Positions 8,184-16,507 of a DNA stretch of 33,969 bases are shown one piece after another; within the stretch, counting starts at the first letter, position 1, and each line of letters begins with the position of its first letter. Location of the stretch: positions 87,370 through 121,338 of the forward strand of contig WRLM01000005.1 of assembly GCA_009777615.1 (NCBI GenBank), read 5' to 3'. Below the pieces are notes generated by a model. It did no database searches, had not been told where the DNA came from, and worked only from the letters and a program-made list of their open reading frames with translations. The DNA is from Candidatus Methanoplasma cognatum (GTDB lineage Archaea > Thermoplasmatota > Thermoplasmata > Methanomassiliicoccales > Methanomethylophilaceae). The translations under genes were made by a program, and so were the position numbers.

Positions 8184-8930
8184 TCAGAGGAACAGGATGA
8201 TGGCCACTCCGAGCCATGCGGCGGCAAGCGCGCTGACGGAGTTGTTGGTGTATTTCGTGATCCTTCCCTTTCTCTCAAGGGTCGCGCCGAGCACGCTGTC
8301 GATCAAGCTCCCGGCGATGCCCATCGTTATCGGTACTAGGATGTAGATGCCGTCGGCGCCCAGGCCGCCGAAGATGAGCAGCCACCCCACAATGCTTGTG
8401 AACGCCGCTGCCGCAATGGATGACAGCGTCCCGAGTACGGACACTCCTCCGTCCGTCCCGCGTTTAACTCTTTCAAAGGTCGTTATGAGCCAAACCTTCC
8501 TGTCCCTGATCCCTATTTCGCTCGCAACCGTGTCCGCAGCGGCGACCGAGAGGACGGTTATGAACGCAGCGGTCATCGCCAGGTCGTACTCCTTGTTAAA
8601 ATATAAATGCATGAATCCGTAGAGGAATGCGAACAGGCATGCCGGGAAACCCACCCCCAGAACGTTCTTATGCGTTCTCTCTCCGAAATCGCCTTCCTGC
8701 AGACCGTATTGTTTTTTGTCGCTGATGTTCATCTTCGTCGCGGCAAGACCGACAAGCGTGAAGGCGACAAGGAGTATCAGCCAATAGACGGAACCGAACA
8801 CACCCACAACGTACCCGACCAAGAACGACGCTATCGCCCCTGAGGACGTCAGCATCCTGAACTTATAGGCAACTATCGACAAGGCCGCCGACAATATGCC
8901 AGAAAGTATCATCTGGGTAATTAATTCCAT
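8184..8930 (-). CDS. DUF92 family membrane protein (putative isoprenoid-phosphate enzyme)
   Basis: 248 residues with six or so hydrophobic segments and the DUF92 core 'GVFGSVYWLILLVAFTLVGLAATK', 'VGFPACLFAFLYG', 'VAAADTVASEIG', 'VKRGTDGGVSVLGTLSS', which is the long conserved box of this family. The plant member VTE6 is a phytyl-phosphate kinase, so a role in phosphorylating polyprenyl phosphates in the membrane is a reasonable guess for the archaeal protein, but it has not been shown here. It lies downstream of the pyrB-led cluster with a 42-base gap and a TATA box at 8951-8960 spaced for a leaderless start, so it is probably expressed on its own. Confidence 0.85.
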   Translation of the reverse strand: MELITQMILSGILSAALSIVAYKFRMLTSSGAIASFLVGYVVGVFGSVYWLILLVAFTLVGLAATKMNISDKKQYGLQEGDFGERTHKNVLGVGFPACLFAFLYGFMHLYFNKEYDLAMTAAFITVLSVAAADTVASEIGIRDRKVWLITTFERVKRGTDGGVSVLGTLSSIAAAAFTSIVGWLLIFGGLGADGIYILVPITMGIAGSLIDSVLGATLERKGRITKYTNNSVSALAAAWLGVAIILFL

Positions 8931-8950
8931 GAAGGGGACATACGTAATAA

Positions 8951-8960
8951 GGATATAAAA
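8951..8960 (-). promoter_or_regulatory. TATA box of the DUF92 gene
   Basis: TTTTATATCC on the minus strand ends 21 bases before the ATG at 8930, the distance expected if transcription starts at or next to the start codon. There is no ribosome binding site before that ATG, which fits a leaderless message. Confidence 0.55.
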
Positions 8961-8972
8961 GTAAGGTGGAGC

Positions 8973-9239
8973 TCAGATCAGCTTCTCGAGGATATCCGTT
9001 GCGTATCTGATGCACAATGAACGGTCCTTCAGGGGGAAGAACATCACCTTGCCCTGGGGGTATATCGTTGTCTCCAGTCCCTCCCAGTCCAAGATGACCA
9101 TCATATCATCCTTCTGTCTGATGGTGCATCCCATTCCCTCCAGAACGGCGGAGACCTTGCCGATATCAAGATCGAGGTCGTCCGCCGATATCGCCATCAG
9201 GGCCTCTCCGCCGCAGAGACGCATGGTCGTGAACCTCAT
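8973..9239 (-). CDS. Small conserved-looking protein, function unknown
   Basis: 88 residues, no transmembrane segment. It looks like a compact alpha/beta domain: 'LDIGKVSAVLEGMGCTIRQKDDMMVILDWEGLETTIYPQGKVMFFPLKDRS' with a strand-rich middle and a helix at the end. The ATG overlaps the stop of the upstream UPF0200 gene by 4 bases (ATGA), so the two are translationally coupled and very likely act together. It is not the UPF0201 domain that is fused to UPF0200 in some archaea, as far as I can judge by eye. Function unknown. Confidence 0.7.
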   Translation of the reverse strand: MRFTTMRLCGGEALMAISADDLDLDIGKVSAVLEGMGCTIRQKDDMMVILDWEGLETTIYPQGKVMFFPLKDRSLCIRYATDILEKLI

Positions 9240-9766
9240 CTGAACTCCTTCAGTATCCTTTCGGATGCGGAACGGAACTCACCGAGGCTTGAATCGTTGA
9301 TGATCATTATGTCGGACAGGGCAATGACCTCGGCCAATCCCCATGATATCTCTCTGGAGTCCCTTTCGCTGAATTCCGTCCTGCTTTGGGGGGCGTCCTC
9401 CCTCCCTCTTTTCACGAGCCTTTCGTATCTTACTTCAGGAGGGGAGTGTATCCCTATTATCCGGACGTTCCCGCTGAGCTCTTTGAAGGACCTGACCTCG
9501 TCCATGCTCCTGCAACCGTCCACAAGGAACAGGCCGCCGCTCATACGCTCGATGGTCCGTTTTGCCCAGATGTTCTTTCCGTGCCGTTCTCTTTCCGCAC
9601 TTGCGAACTGCCCTACGCTCAATCCCATGCCGCATTCCGGCGACGACGGATACGCTTCCCTTACCGCATCCCCCATACGCGCGAACGGGATCCCCATCGA
9701 ACCTGCGACCGAAAGGAACTCTTCTTTGCCGGCTCCCGGCATCCCGGTGACTATAATGATCTTCAT
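9236..9766 (-). CDS. UPF0200-type P-loop kinase-like protein
   Basis: 176 residues. The N-terminus is a strand plus P-loop 'MKIIIVTGMPGAGKEEF' (G8..K14), with Glu15 in the place usually held by Ser/Thr that coordinates magnesium. Later landmarks are 'FARMGDAVREAY', 'WAKRTIE' and 'VDGCRSMDEVRSFKEL', plus 'SPPEVRYERLVKRGREDAP', which resemble nucleotide and dephospho-CoA kinases. This is the archaeal UPF0200 family, of unknown substrate. It sits one base after the pyrI stop and overlaps the 88-aa gene, so it rides in the pyrimidine operon; a link to nucleotide metabolism is a guess from context. Confidence 0.75.
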   Translation of the reverse strand: MKIIIVTGMPGAGKEEFLSVAGSMGIPFARMGDAVREAYPSSPECGMGLSVGQFASAERERHGKNIWAKRTIERMSGGLFLVDGCRSMDEVRSFKELSGNVRIIGIHSPPEVRYERLVKRGREDAPQSRTEFSERDSREISWGLAEVIALSDIMIINDSSLGEFRSASERILKEFR

Positions 9767-9767
9767 G

Positions 9768-10241
9768 TCACAAGAGGTTCTCAGAGATGTTTGTCAATAT
9801 CCTGTCGCAGTAGACGCATCTGAGCTTAGGGGGGTTGCGCTCTCCCACTATGAATTCCGGAATGACGGGCTCCCCCCTGTTGGTGATGCAGTTGGGGTTG
9901 CTGCATTTGGCCAGCCCTATGATATGGTCGTCCAGCCTGACCTTGAACTTCTCTGCCACGTAATAATCCCTTATGATGGATATCGTCGCGTCCGGCGCGA
10001 TAAGCGCTATCTTCCCCACCGTCACATGGTCGAGTTCCCTGTCCTCCACCTTTATCACGTCCTTCCATCCTTGGGTCTTGGTAGACAGGACGTGCATGCC
10101 GATGCTTATCACCGAGTCGATGTTATGCTCGTTGACCCCCAGTATCTTAAGGACGTTGAGAGCCTGACCGCTGGCGATGTGATCGATGACGGTGCCGTTC
10201 CTGATGGGCGGTATCTTGGTCTCGGCGATCTTGTTATCCAT
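9768..10241 (-). CDS. pyrI: Aspartate carbamoyltransferase regulatory subunit
   Basis: 157 residues from ATG at 10241. GGAGGTGA on the minus strand lies about 5 bases upstream and picks this ATG over the one three codons earlier. The allosteric domain has 'IPPIRNGTVIDHI..GQAL.VLKILG', the nucleotide-binding strand region, and the zinc domain uses Cys113, Cys118, Cys142 and Cys145 (CSNPNC ... CVYC). It binds PyrB trimers and passes the CTP/ATP signal to them. It overlaps the 3' end of pyrB by 8 bases, so the two subunits are coupled in translation. Confidence 0.95.
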   Translation of the reverse strand: MDNKIAETKIPPIRNGTVIDHIASGQALNVLKILGVNEHNIDSVISIGMHVLSTKTQGWKDVIKVEDRELDHVTVGKIALIAPDATISIIRDYYVAEKFKVRLDDHIIGLAKCSNPNCITNRGEPVIPEFIVGERNPPKLRCVYCDRILTNISENLL

Positions 10242-11169
10242 CGATGTCACCTCCGAGTATGGCGCAGAGGAGGGCCATTCTTACGGGCACCCCGTTGAAC
10301 GCCTGCTCAAAGTATTTCGCATGGGGAGTGGAATCCACCTCGGGCATGATCTCGTCGACCCTCGGCAGCGGATGCATCACTATCATGTCGCTCTTCGCCT
10401 CGCGGAGTATCGCGTTGTCTATCCTGTACGTCCCCGCAACCTTCTGATACTCGGCGGGGTCCGGGAACCTTTCTTTTTGTATCCTTGTCACATAGAGTAC
10501 ATCGGCCTGCCCTATCGCATCCTCCAGGACATGCGTCTTCGCGGGCCTGCACCCTTTCTCGACGATGTGGTTGAAAGTGTCCGCAGGCATCTGCAGCGAT
10601 TCCGGCGCTACGAACGTTAACTTCGCGCCGAACATCGTCAGCGCTTCGGCGAGTGAGTGGACGGTGCGGCCGTATTTCAGATCCCCCACCAAAACTATGT
10701 TCAGGCCGTCGAGGGATCCTTTGGCGGACCGCATGGTGAAAAGGTCGAGCAGCGTCTGCGTGGGGTGGGAGCCGGCCCCGTCCCCGGCGTTTATCACCGG
10801 GTTCTCGGAGAACTTCGCCGCAAGCCTGGCGGCACCCTCATGAGGATGCCTCAGGACGATGACGTCGCAGTACCCGTCCACCATTTTTATGGTATCGGCA
10901 AGAGTCTCCCCTTTTGACATGGAGGTCATGGACATCTCGGAAACATCTATGACCGTGCAGCCGAGTCTTCCGGCCGCGCTTTCAAATGACAGTTTTGTCC
11001 GGGTGGATGGTTCAAAGAACAGGTTGCCGAGCACCTTGCCGTCCAGCACTTTCTTCACCTTCTCGCCTTTGGCGTAAGGTATCATCCTTTCGGAAAGGTC
11101 AAGCAGATAATTTATCTGCTCTCGGTCAAGGTCGCGTATGGAAACAAGGTCCTTGTCATAGAAGTCCAT
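10234..11169 (-). CDS. pyrB: Aspartate carbamoyltransferase catalytic subunit
   Basis: 311 residues, the family length. It joins carbamoyl phosphate and aspartate to N-carbamoyl-aspartate, the second step of pyrimidine synthesis. Carbamoyl-phosphate loop 'FFEPSTRTKLSFE' (S55-T-R-T58), the 'SMSKGETLADT' 80s loop with the lysine borrowed by the neighbouring chain, 'DGAGSHPTQTLLDL', and 'HPLPRVDEI' for the carbamoyl/aspartate site are all present. It is first in a leftward cluster pyrB-pyrI-UPF0200-88 aa. A TATA-like ttatattataaag (11186-11198, minus strand) ends about 17-20 bases before the ATG, which suggests a leaderless message. Confidence 0.96.
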   Translation of the reverse strand: MDFYDKDLVSIRDLDREQINYLLDLSERMIPYAKGEKVKKVLDGKVLGNLFFEPSTRTKLSFESAAGRLGCTVIDVSEMSMTSMSKGETLADTIKMVDGYCDVIVLRHPHEGAARLAAKFSENPVINAGDGAGSHPTQTLLDLFTMRSAKGSLDGLNIVLVGDLKYGRTVHSLAEALTMFGAKLTFVAPESLQMPADTFNHIVEKGCRPAKTHVLEDAIGQADVLYVTRIQKERFPDPAEYQKVAGTYRIDNAILREAKSDMIVMHPLPRVDEIMPEVDSTPHAKYFEQAFNGVPVRMALLCAILGGDIDG

Positions 11170-11448
11170 GTTTCCTTATCCGAACTTTATAATATAACTC
11201 TTTTTCTTTGTGATGAAAAAGAGCAACGAAGGCTTCCTTGGTCATATTTGCCCGCCGGAATATTCACACAATTTTGAGAAAGCTGTCCTTGAGAAGTTTT
11301 TTTACGCACATTATATTGGAAAAAGTTTTTCTTCAAAAAAATTTCAAGAAAAAATTGGAGTAAAAATTTCTTTAAAATCGCTTGAGAAAAAGTATTGAGT
11401 GAATTTTTCTTCAAATAAGGATTTATATGCACAAACTCATGCGGCCCT
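11170..11448. promoter_or_regulatory. AT-rich divergent promoter region, pyrB / fic
   Basis: 279 bases with no supported gene. It contains a pyrB TATA on the minus strand (11186-11198) and a fic TATA-like tttatatgc at 11422-11430, 19 bases before the fic ATG. Between them are runs of A and T with repeated 'tttttcttcaaa' (11326-11340 and 11404-11416) and 'ttgagaa' (about 11273, 11289, 11380). Short frames on both strands overlap each other here and look like chance. Confidence 0.5.
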
Positions 11449-12603
11449 ATGGATGAGAACAGCCTTCACAGCGATAAGGCGGGACGGATCGAATGGGCTG
11501 ACAACGGACAGTTCTGTTATTTCAGACCTAACACTTTGCCTCTTGACATAAAGGCCGACGGTCTGACCAACAGAACATTCCGCACGGTGTCCGCAGTGTC
11601 CAAATTGGACGGAAGGATATCCGGCATCCCGGATGAAGAACGGGTCGTGATCCTCAACGCATTTGCAGTAAAGGAGGCCACGACCAGCTCCGCCATAGAA
11701 GGATCCAGGTCCACGGTGTCCGATATATTCAGGGAAGAAAAAGAGAAAGAAAGGGACAGAGAAAAAGCGTTGGACAATCAAGAGGTGCGGAACTATAAAG
11801 AAGCACTCCGCAGCGGGATCGAAGCAGTCTCCGGAAGGGGCGCGATAACCGAGGAGATAATGCTGTCGATGCACAGGACATTGCTGAAAGGGGTCAGGGG
11901 TAGCGGTAAACAGCCAGGTTCCTATCGAAGCGGTCAGGTCTGGGTCGGAGGCAGAAAAGACACGCTGGAAACGGCAGAGTTCGTCCCGGTCCCGCCATTT
12001 GCCATACAATATATGATGGACGACCTCATAAATTACATGAACGAAAATGATGATGATCCAATCAGGAAGATAGCAGTCTCCCATTATCAGTTCGAGACCA
12101 TACACCCATTCATGGACGGGAATGGGAGGATAGGGAGGCTGATGATAATGCTCCTCCTTTACAGAGAAGGTATAATGGAGAACCCATTTCTTTACATAAG
12201 CGAATATTTCAATAAGCACAGGGGCGAGTATATCTGTCATCTGACCGAGGTGCGCACAGACGGAGACCTGCAGGGTTGGCTGGAATTCTTCCTTGATGCA
12301 TTAGACTCTCAAACAAAGAGGTCGATGGAGCTTCTTGATTCTCTGGAGTCATATAAGAAAACGATGCGGGAGCTGGCGCTTAGGGAGAGGAGCAGTGCTT
12401 TGGACGTGATCGGCGGCATGCTGATAGAGAACCCCTTCATAACTGCAAAGGACATCGCGGACAGGACGGGCGTAAGTGCGCCCACTGCAAGAAAGTTGAT
12501 CGACGTCCTTCTGTGGAATGATGTGTTGGATGTTATGGAAGGCAAAAGGAAAGGAAAGTTGTACAAAGCAACAGCGATACTGGATATGCTGGAGAGCATC
12601 TGA
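11449..12603 (+). CDS. Fic family AMP-transferase with C-terminal winged helix
   Basis: 384 residues. Fic core motif HPFMDGNGRIGR with catalytic His219; it would transfer AMP from ATP to a Ser/Thr/Tyr hydroxyl of a target protein. The inhibitory alpha-helix motif S80-x-x-x-E84-G85 lies in the N-terminal Fic_N region, as in class II Fic proteins, where that Glu blocks ATP until released. 'GSYRSGQVWVGG' is the flap. Residues about 320-384 form a winged helix ('NPFITAKDIADRTGVSAPTARKLIDVLL'), found in many Fic/DOC family regulators. No antitoxin gene is adjacent, as expected when inhibition is built in. TATA at 11422-11430. Confidence 0.93.
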   Translation: MDENSLHSDKAGRIEWADNGQFCYFRPNTLPLDIKADGLTNRTFRTVSAVSKLDGRISGIPDEERVVILNAFAVKEATTSSAIEGSRSTVSDIFREEKEKERDREKALDNQEVRNYKEALRSGIEAVSGRGAITEEIMLSMHRTLLKGVRGSGKQPGSYRSGQVWVGGRKDTLETAEFVPVPPFAIQYMMDDLINYMNENDDDPIRKIAVSHYQFETIHPFMDGNGRIGRLMIMLLLYREGIMENPFLYISEYFNKHRGEYICHLTEVRTDGDLQGWLEFFLDALDSQTKRSMELLDSLESYKKTMRELALRERSSALDVIGGMLIENPFITAKDIADRTGVSAPTARKLIDVLLWNDVLDVMEGKRKGKLYKATAILDMLESI

Positions 12604-12762
12604 ACGGACCGGCCCTCATTAATTTCGCGGGTCGCGTTTTAATGAAAGCGGGGCGTCTGCTGGAGCCAGAGTCGGGAAAGGCAAAGCAAAAGGGGCTGCC
12701 TTGTTCTTTGGAGCAGCAGCGATGCTTGTCACAGCAGTATCGCTAACGCCCTCCTTGAGGCA

Positions 12763-12771
12763 ATATTAATT
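12763..12771 (+). promoter_or_regulatory. TATA-like box before arcS
   Basis: The stretch atattaatt lies about 24-32 bases before ATG 12795. This distance favours 12795 as a near-leaderless start over the upstream ATG at 12780, which would be only 9 bases away. Confidence 0.4.
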
Positions 12772-12794
12772 AACGCGCGATGAATCGAGGGGTC

Positions 12795-14483
12795 ATGCTG
12801 AGTGTCATCGGAAGGTCTCAAAGAGGAAGGACGTGCGAGTATTCCAGAGGGGACCGGTCAATAAAGACGCCGTTCATAATAGGTTCCGACGACCCCGACA
12901 TCCGCATTTCGGCCGGAGCCGAAGGCAGGACACTCCGTTTCTTCGGCTCAGAGATCCCCATCGACCAAAAACTGCTCACTTCAGTATCTTCAAGAAAGGA
13001 CACGGCGCCATTCTGCAAAGACGGAGTGTGCGTCGTAAGGCTTCCTTTCAGCAGCGAACATGACATCCCAGATGATTCCGACGTGATCGTGGTGCCGAAC
13101 GCATTCGAACTTAGGAATGACGCGAGAAAACTCATCGATTCCGTGATCAAAATAAGGGAGAAAATAGGATACAACAGACTCCTCTGCATGATCGGTATCG
13201 CCGAGCCCTCCACGGTCGCGCTACTGACGTACATGGGGGCGGATGTGTTCGACGATTCTCTGGCAAAAGCGGCGGGTTCCAAAATGATCCGTCTGATCCC
13301 GGAAGGAGAGATACGCGCCGGCAGCGATGTTTCGGATGAGAACATCGCCGACCTAAGTAAGGAGTGCGAAAAGATAATCGCGTTCACGGAAGCGGGAAGG
13401 CTGAGGGAATTGGTCGATCAGAGGGCGCCGTCGTCGCCGTCTTCGGTCGCCGCACTGAGGATCTTCGACGAAGTCGGCTACAGGTATCAGGAGGAATGCT
13501 GTTCCTCCGTCGGGACGAGGTTCGCGTGCAACACGACCCAGGCTCTAAGAAGACCGGACCTTATGATATACCGCGATAAGATCTCCGAAAGATACAGGAA
13601 GCCGGAACATAAGCGTATACTGCTGCTGCTTCCCTGTTCGGCGAAGAAGCCTTACCACATCTCGAAGACACACAAAGCGTTCGCATCGGCGATACACACG
13701 GCACAGCACGACACCCTTGTGCACGAGGTCATTGTGACATCCCCTCTCGGCATCGTACCGAGGGAGCTGGATATATTCTATCCTGCCAACTCATATGACA
13801 TACCGGTCACCGGAGAATGGAAATGCCAGGAGCGGGAGATGATAAGGTCGATGGTGTCCGGCATACTCTCGCAGGGCTATGACAAGGTGATATGCCACTT
13901 GGGTGATTCGGCGGAACTGGTCGAGGATCTGGCAGATATGGAGGAGACCGTCGTCGGAGATCCTACCTCCCCCGCATCGCTGAAGAATCTGGATGAGGCG
14001 CTGAGAAGGGCCGCAAAAGGCATGGAACCTGCCGATTATTCTGTCGAGAGGATAGGTTCTGTGAGATCTATATTGGCATTCCAGCTGGGGCAGGAGGCCG
14101 CCGATGCTCTGATGAGCGACGGAAGCTACGCAATAGGCAAATTCCCTTACTGGAAGATATTGAGGAACAGTCCTGACGGCAAGGACAAGATCCAGTTGGG
14201 GATGCTTACGCCGGAGAGGGGCATGGTATCCCTTACGATAGAGGGCGCGGAGATCATCGCAGGGACAGGCAAGAACATCGTTGAGATGACGGATTTCGAG
14301 ATGAAAGGGAACCTCTTTGCCGTCGGTGTGAAGGATGCCGACCCCGGACTCAGGCCGGGCGACGAAGCAGTTGTCACTCTGAACGGGAATGTCATAGCAG
14401 TAGGGGTCGCGATGATGTCCGGCAAGGAGATGGCGGACCTCAAAAGAGGGATAGCAGTCAAGGTAAGGCACAAAAGAAAGTGA
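12795..14483 (+). CDS. arcS: Archaeosine synthase ArcS (tRNA-guanine transglycosylase paralogue)
   Basis: 562 residues from ATG 12795; an in-frame ATG at 12780 would add five residues. GAGGGG stands just before 12795, and 'MLSVIGRSQRGR..' aligns by eye with the usual ArcS start. N-terminal TGT-like barrel without the zinc-binding cysteine set of active TGTs, then the ArcS core with 'PCSAKKPYHISKTHKAF' (the family signature), then a C-terminal PUA domain ('VGVKDADPGLRPGDEAVVTLNGNVIAVGVA'). ArcS acts on preQ0 at position 15 of tRNA; work on other archaea indicates it adds lysine, with a radical SAM partner (RaSEA) finishing archaeosine. No RaSEA is recognised in this window. Confidence 0.9.
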   Translation: MLSVIGRSQRGRTCEYSRGDRSIKTPFIIGSDDPDIRISAGAEGRTLRFFGSEIPIDQKLLTSVSSRKDTAPFCKDGVCVVRLPFSSEHDIPDDSDVIVVPNAFELRNDARKLIDSVIKIREKIGYNRLLCMIGIAEPSTVALLTYMGADVFDDSLAKAAGSKMIRLIPEGEIRAGSDVSDENIADLSKECEKIIAFTEAGRLRELVDQRAPSSPSSVAALRIFDEVGYRYQEECCSSVGTRFACNTTQALRRPDLMIYRDKISERYRKPEHKRILLLLPCSAKKPYHISKTHKAFASAIHTAQHDTLVHEVIVTSPLGIVPRELDIFYPANSYDIPVTGEWKCQEREMIRSMVSGILSQGYDKVICHLGDSAELVEDLADMEETVVGDPTSPASLKNLDEALRRAAKGMEPADYSVERIGSVRSILAFQLGQEAADALMSDGSYAIGKFPYWKILRNSPDGKDKIQLGMLTPERGMVSLTIEGAEIIAGTGKNIVEMTDFEMKGNLFAVGVKDADPGLRPGDEAVVTLNGNVIAVGVAMMSGKEMADLKRGIAVKVRHKRK

Positions 14484-14611
14484 CGATCTTTCATTTTCTG
14501 TACTTTCGGGTACTTTCGGTGACCTCCCCCGCTTTTCTTTATATATTCTCCTTGCCATGATTGTATTGAAGATCACAGTGCATCCCCAAGAAGCACAGGA
14601 TACTTCAGGAA

Positions 14612-14654
14612 AACGGGGTTCTATCCCATTCCATCCGCCCCGTTGTCCTTTTTT
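14612..14654. terminator. Candidate two-way terminator between arcS and DUF368 gene
   Basis: AACGGGG (14612-14618) and CCCCGTT (14638-14644) form a 7-bp stem with a 19-base loop. On the plus strand it is followed by tttttt at 14649-14654; on the minus strand by TTTT. It lies between two convergent genes, 129 bases after arcS and just after the DUF368 stop. Confidence 0.45.
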
Positions 14655-14662
14655 CTTCCTTT

Positions 14663-15523
14663 TCATCGGATGGAGAATTCCTTTGACGTCTCCTTACCCA
14701 GCTTTGAGAACAACAGACTCAGCGCTATGCCTCCGACCAACGCAACGGTACCCAGCGCGATGTCCGTGACGCCGGGGCCGGCGGCCGCAGCCTCATATAA
14801 TATAACAAAGACGGAACCTATCGTCAGCCCGAATATCATCAGGTAGGTGGACCTGCGGTATCTGGTAAGCGCATAGCTTACGACCTTGGAGAAACCGATC
14901 AAGCCGATGAAGACTCCTATCACAAGCGGTACCATCAGAACGACATCGAACGAGGCTATCGTCTCTATCAGCTGGGGGTACAGGCCCATGGCCAAAAGTA
15001 TCGTGGCACCGCTTATCCCCGGAACAAGATGAGATACGGAAAAGATCATGCCGATGAGGACCATGCACAGGCACGACACCGCATCGTGTGAGAGTTTTAT
15101 CTCTTCCGCTTCCATCATGGCCATGGCCAAGAACAGCAAGGTTATGACAATGCCGACCGCAAATGCCAAGACGTTCGTCTTAGAAGGTTTGCTTTCCCGT
15201 TCTGTGTGTTTCCACAGCTCCGGAAGCTGTCCCAGTATCATCCCCGTGAACAGCATCATGGAGGCGACCAAGTAATGTTCCAGTATCCAATCGAGCCCTT
15301 TGAAGGAGACCACAATGCCGAAGGCAATGCCCACTCCTACGACCATCAGGAATCCGAAGTCCTCCCTGATCTTATGGGCAATGTCCGCGATGTCCGATAT
15401 AAGCCGCTCATAGATCCCGAAGCAGACGGCAAGGACCGCCCCGCTCACGCCCGGTACCGTAGATGCGATGCCTACAAGCACACCAATGAAAAATTTCTTG
15501 ACGGCAGGTACCGGGGACTTCAT
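14663..15523 (-). CDS. DUF368 membrane protein (polyprenyl-phosphate transporter family)
   Basis: 286 residues, about eight hydrophobic segments. DUF368 signature 'FFIGVLVGIASTVPGVSGAVLAVCFGIYERLI' at the start and its internal echo 'FSVSHLVPGISGATILLAMGLYPQL' in the second half, the inverted-repeat halves typical of the family. Bacterial members (PopT) carry undecaprenyl phosphate back across the membrane. In an archaeon the substrate is likely dolichyl phosphate used for glycosylation of surface proteins; this is inference. The gene is divergent from a radical SAM gene with a 72-base gap. Confidence 0.85.
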   Translation of the reverse strand: MKSPVPAVKKFFIGVLVGIASTVPGVSGAVLAVCFGIYERLISDIADIAHKIREDFGFLMVVGVGIAFGIVVSFKGLDWILEHYLVASMMLFTGMILGQLPELWKHTERESKPSKTNVLAFAVGIVITLLFLAMAMMEAEEIKLSHDAVSCLCMVLIGMIFSVSHLVPGISGATILLAMGLYPQLIETIASFDVVLMVPLVIGVFIGLIGFSKVVSYALTRYRRSTYLMIFGLTIGSVFVILYEAAAAGPGVTDIALGTVALVGGIALSLLFSKLGKETSKEFSIR

Positions 15524-15551
15524 AAAGGGAGATATTAGACGTGGTATTAAT

Positions 15552-15577
15552 TATTAGAGTATAGACGATTTGTCTAA
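15552..15577. promoter_or_regulatory. Nested inverted repeats between DUF368 and radical SAM genes
   Basis: ATTAGA (15552-15557) pairs with TCTAAT (15572-15577), and inside it TAGAC (15562-15566) pairs with GTCTA (15571-15575). They lie in the 72-base gap between two divergent starts, so an operator is possible; the symmetry is short. Confidence 0.3.
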
Positions 15578-15595
15578 TCGTTACATAGAGAAGGT

Positions 15596-16504
15596 ATGAC
15601 CAAAATGCACTACGCCGACTACAAAACGATCCTCTCCCCCAACAACGGGATGAATATATACAGGGGATGCACACACGGCTGCATATACTGCGACAGCCGC
15701 AGCGCCTGCTACCGCATGGATCATGATTTTGAGGACATAGAGGTAAAGCGCAACGCCCCGCAGATCCTCGAATCCCAATTGAAAAGGAAAAGGAACAAAT
15801 GCATGATCGGCACGGGAGCGATGTGCGACCCGTACATCCATCTGGAGGAAGATCTGCAGATGACCAGACAATGCCTTTCCGTGATCGAGAAATATGGTTT
15901 CGGCGTCTCCGTCTTAACGAAATCCTCCCGCATACTGCGCGACACGGACCTCCTGAAATCGATCAACGAGAAGGCCAAATGCGTGGTGCAGGTCACCCTT
16001 ACAACATACGACGAGGAATTATGCCGAAAGATAGAACCCAACGTTTCCACAACCTTTGAACGCTTCCGAGTCTTAAAAACTATGAGAGAAGCCGGAATAC
16101 CTACAGTTGTCTGGCTATGTCCCATACTTCCGTTCATAAATGACTCTGAGGAGAACCTTCGGGGGCTGCTCGATTACTGTATTGAAGCAAAGGTCCGCGG
16201 AATATTGTGTTTCGGTTTCGGCGTGACATTGAGAGAGGGCGACAGAGAATACTTCTATCATTCGATCGACAGACTCTTCCCCGGCGTGAAGCAGAAGTAC
16301 ATTGATCGTTTCGGGGATTCGTACGTTTGCAACAGCCCCAACAACGCCCGGCTGACGGATATCTTTATAGACGTCTGCAAAGAGCACAATATGCTCTATA
16401 AAATGGACGAGGTGCTCGAATATCTGCGAAGATTTGAAACGAAAAGCAGGCAATCGTCCTTATCCGATCACATACTCGGCGATCCGCCCTCCGAGCACGA
16501 TTGA
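15596..16504 (+). CDS. SPL-like radical SAM protein
   Basis: 302 residues. The radical SAM cluster is Cys25, Cys29, Cys32 in 'YRGCTHGCIYCD', followed by 'VSVLTKSSRILRD', 'VQVTLTTYDEELCRKIEPN' and 'AGIPTVVWLCPILPFIND', the layout of the SplB-related family (radical SAM proteins near spore photoproduct lyase). The typical C-terminal extra Cys of true SPL is not evident, so photoproduct repair is unlikely and the substrate is unknown. Homologues are very common in gut Firmicutes. An alternative start is ATG 15605. It is convergent with pheA with only 3 bases between stops. Confidence 0.8.
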   Translation: MTKMHYADYKTILSPNNGMNIYRGCTHGCIYCDSRSACYRMDHDFEDIEVKRNAPQILESQLKRKRNKCMIGTGAMCDPYIHLEEDLQMTRQCLSVIEKYGFGVSVLTKSSRILRDTDLLKSINEKAKCVVQVTLTTYDEELCRKIEPNVSTTFERFRVLKTMREAGIPTVVWLCPILPFINDSEENLRGLLDYCIEAKVRGILCFGFGVTLREGDREYFYHSIDRLFPGVKQKYIDRFGDSYVCNSPNNARLTDIFIDVCKEHNMLYKMDEVLEYLRRFETKSRQSSLSDHILGDPPSEHD

Positions 16505-16507
16505 ACA

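Noticed and set aside
11187-11432. Overlapping small frames on both strands between pyrB and fic
   Set aside because: Composition is Lys/Phe/Asn-rich from A and T runs, the frames overlap each other, and both ends hold promoter elements of the neighbours.
12642-12776. Short frames in the fic-arcS gap, one ending 'GAAAMLVTAVSLTPSLRQY'
   Set aside because: The piece looks protein-like but has no start codon in frame and no identifiable family; it may be a gene scar but cannot be supported.
13791-14666. Long open frame on the minus strand opposite arcS (291 codons); similar ones at 4974-5900 and 27580-28515
   Set aside because: These are antisense shadows caused by the codon bias of strongly supported plus-strand genes; they contain no family motif.
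15596-16504. Radical SAM protein as the archaeosine partner RaSEA, given arcS nearby
   Set aside because: Its motifs fit the SPL-like family, not the RaSEA/Elp3-like type, and it is on a separate transcript beyond the DUF368 gene.
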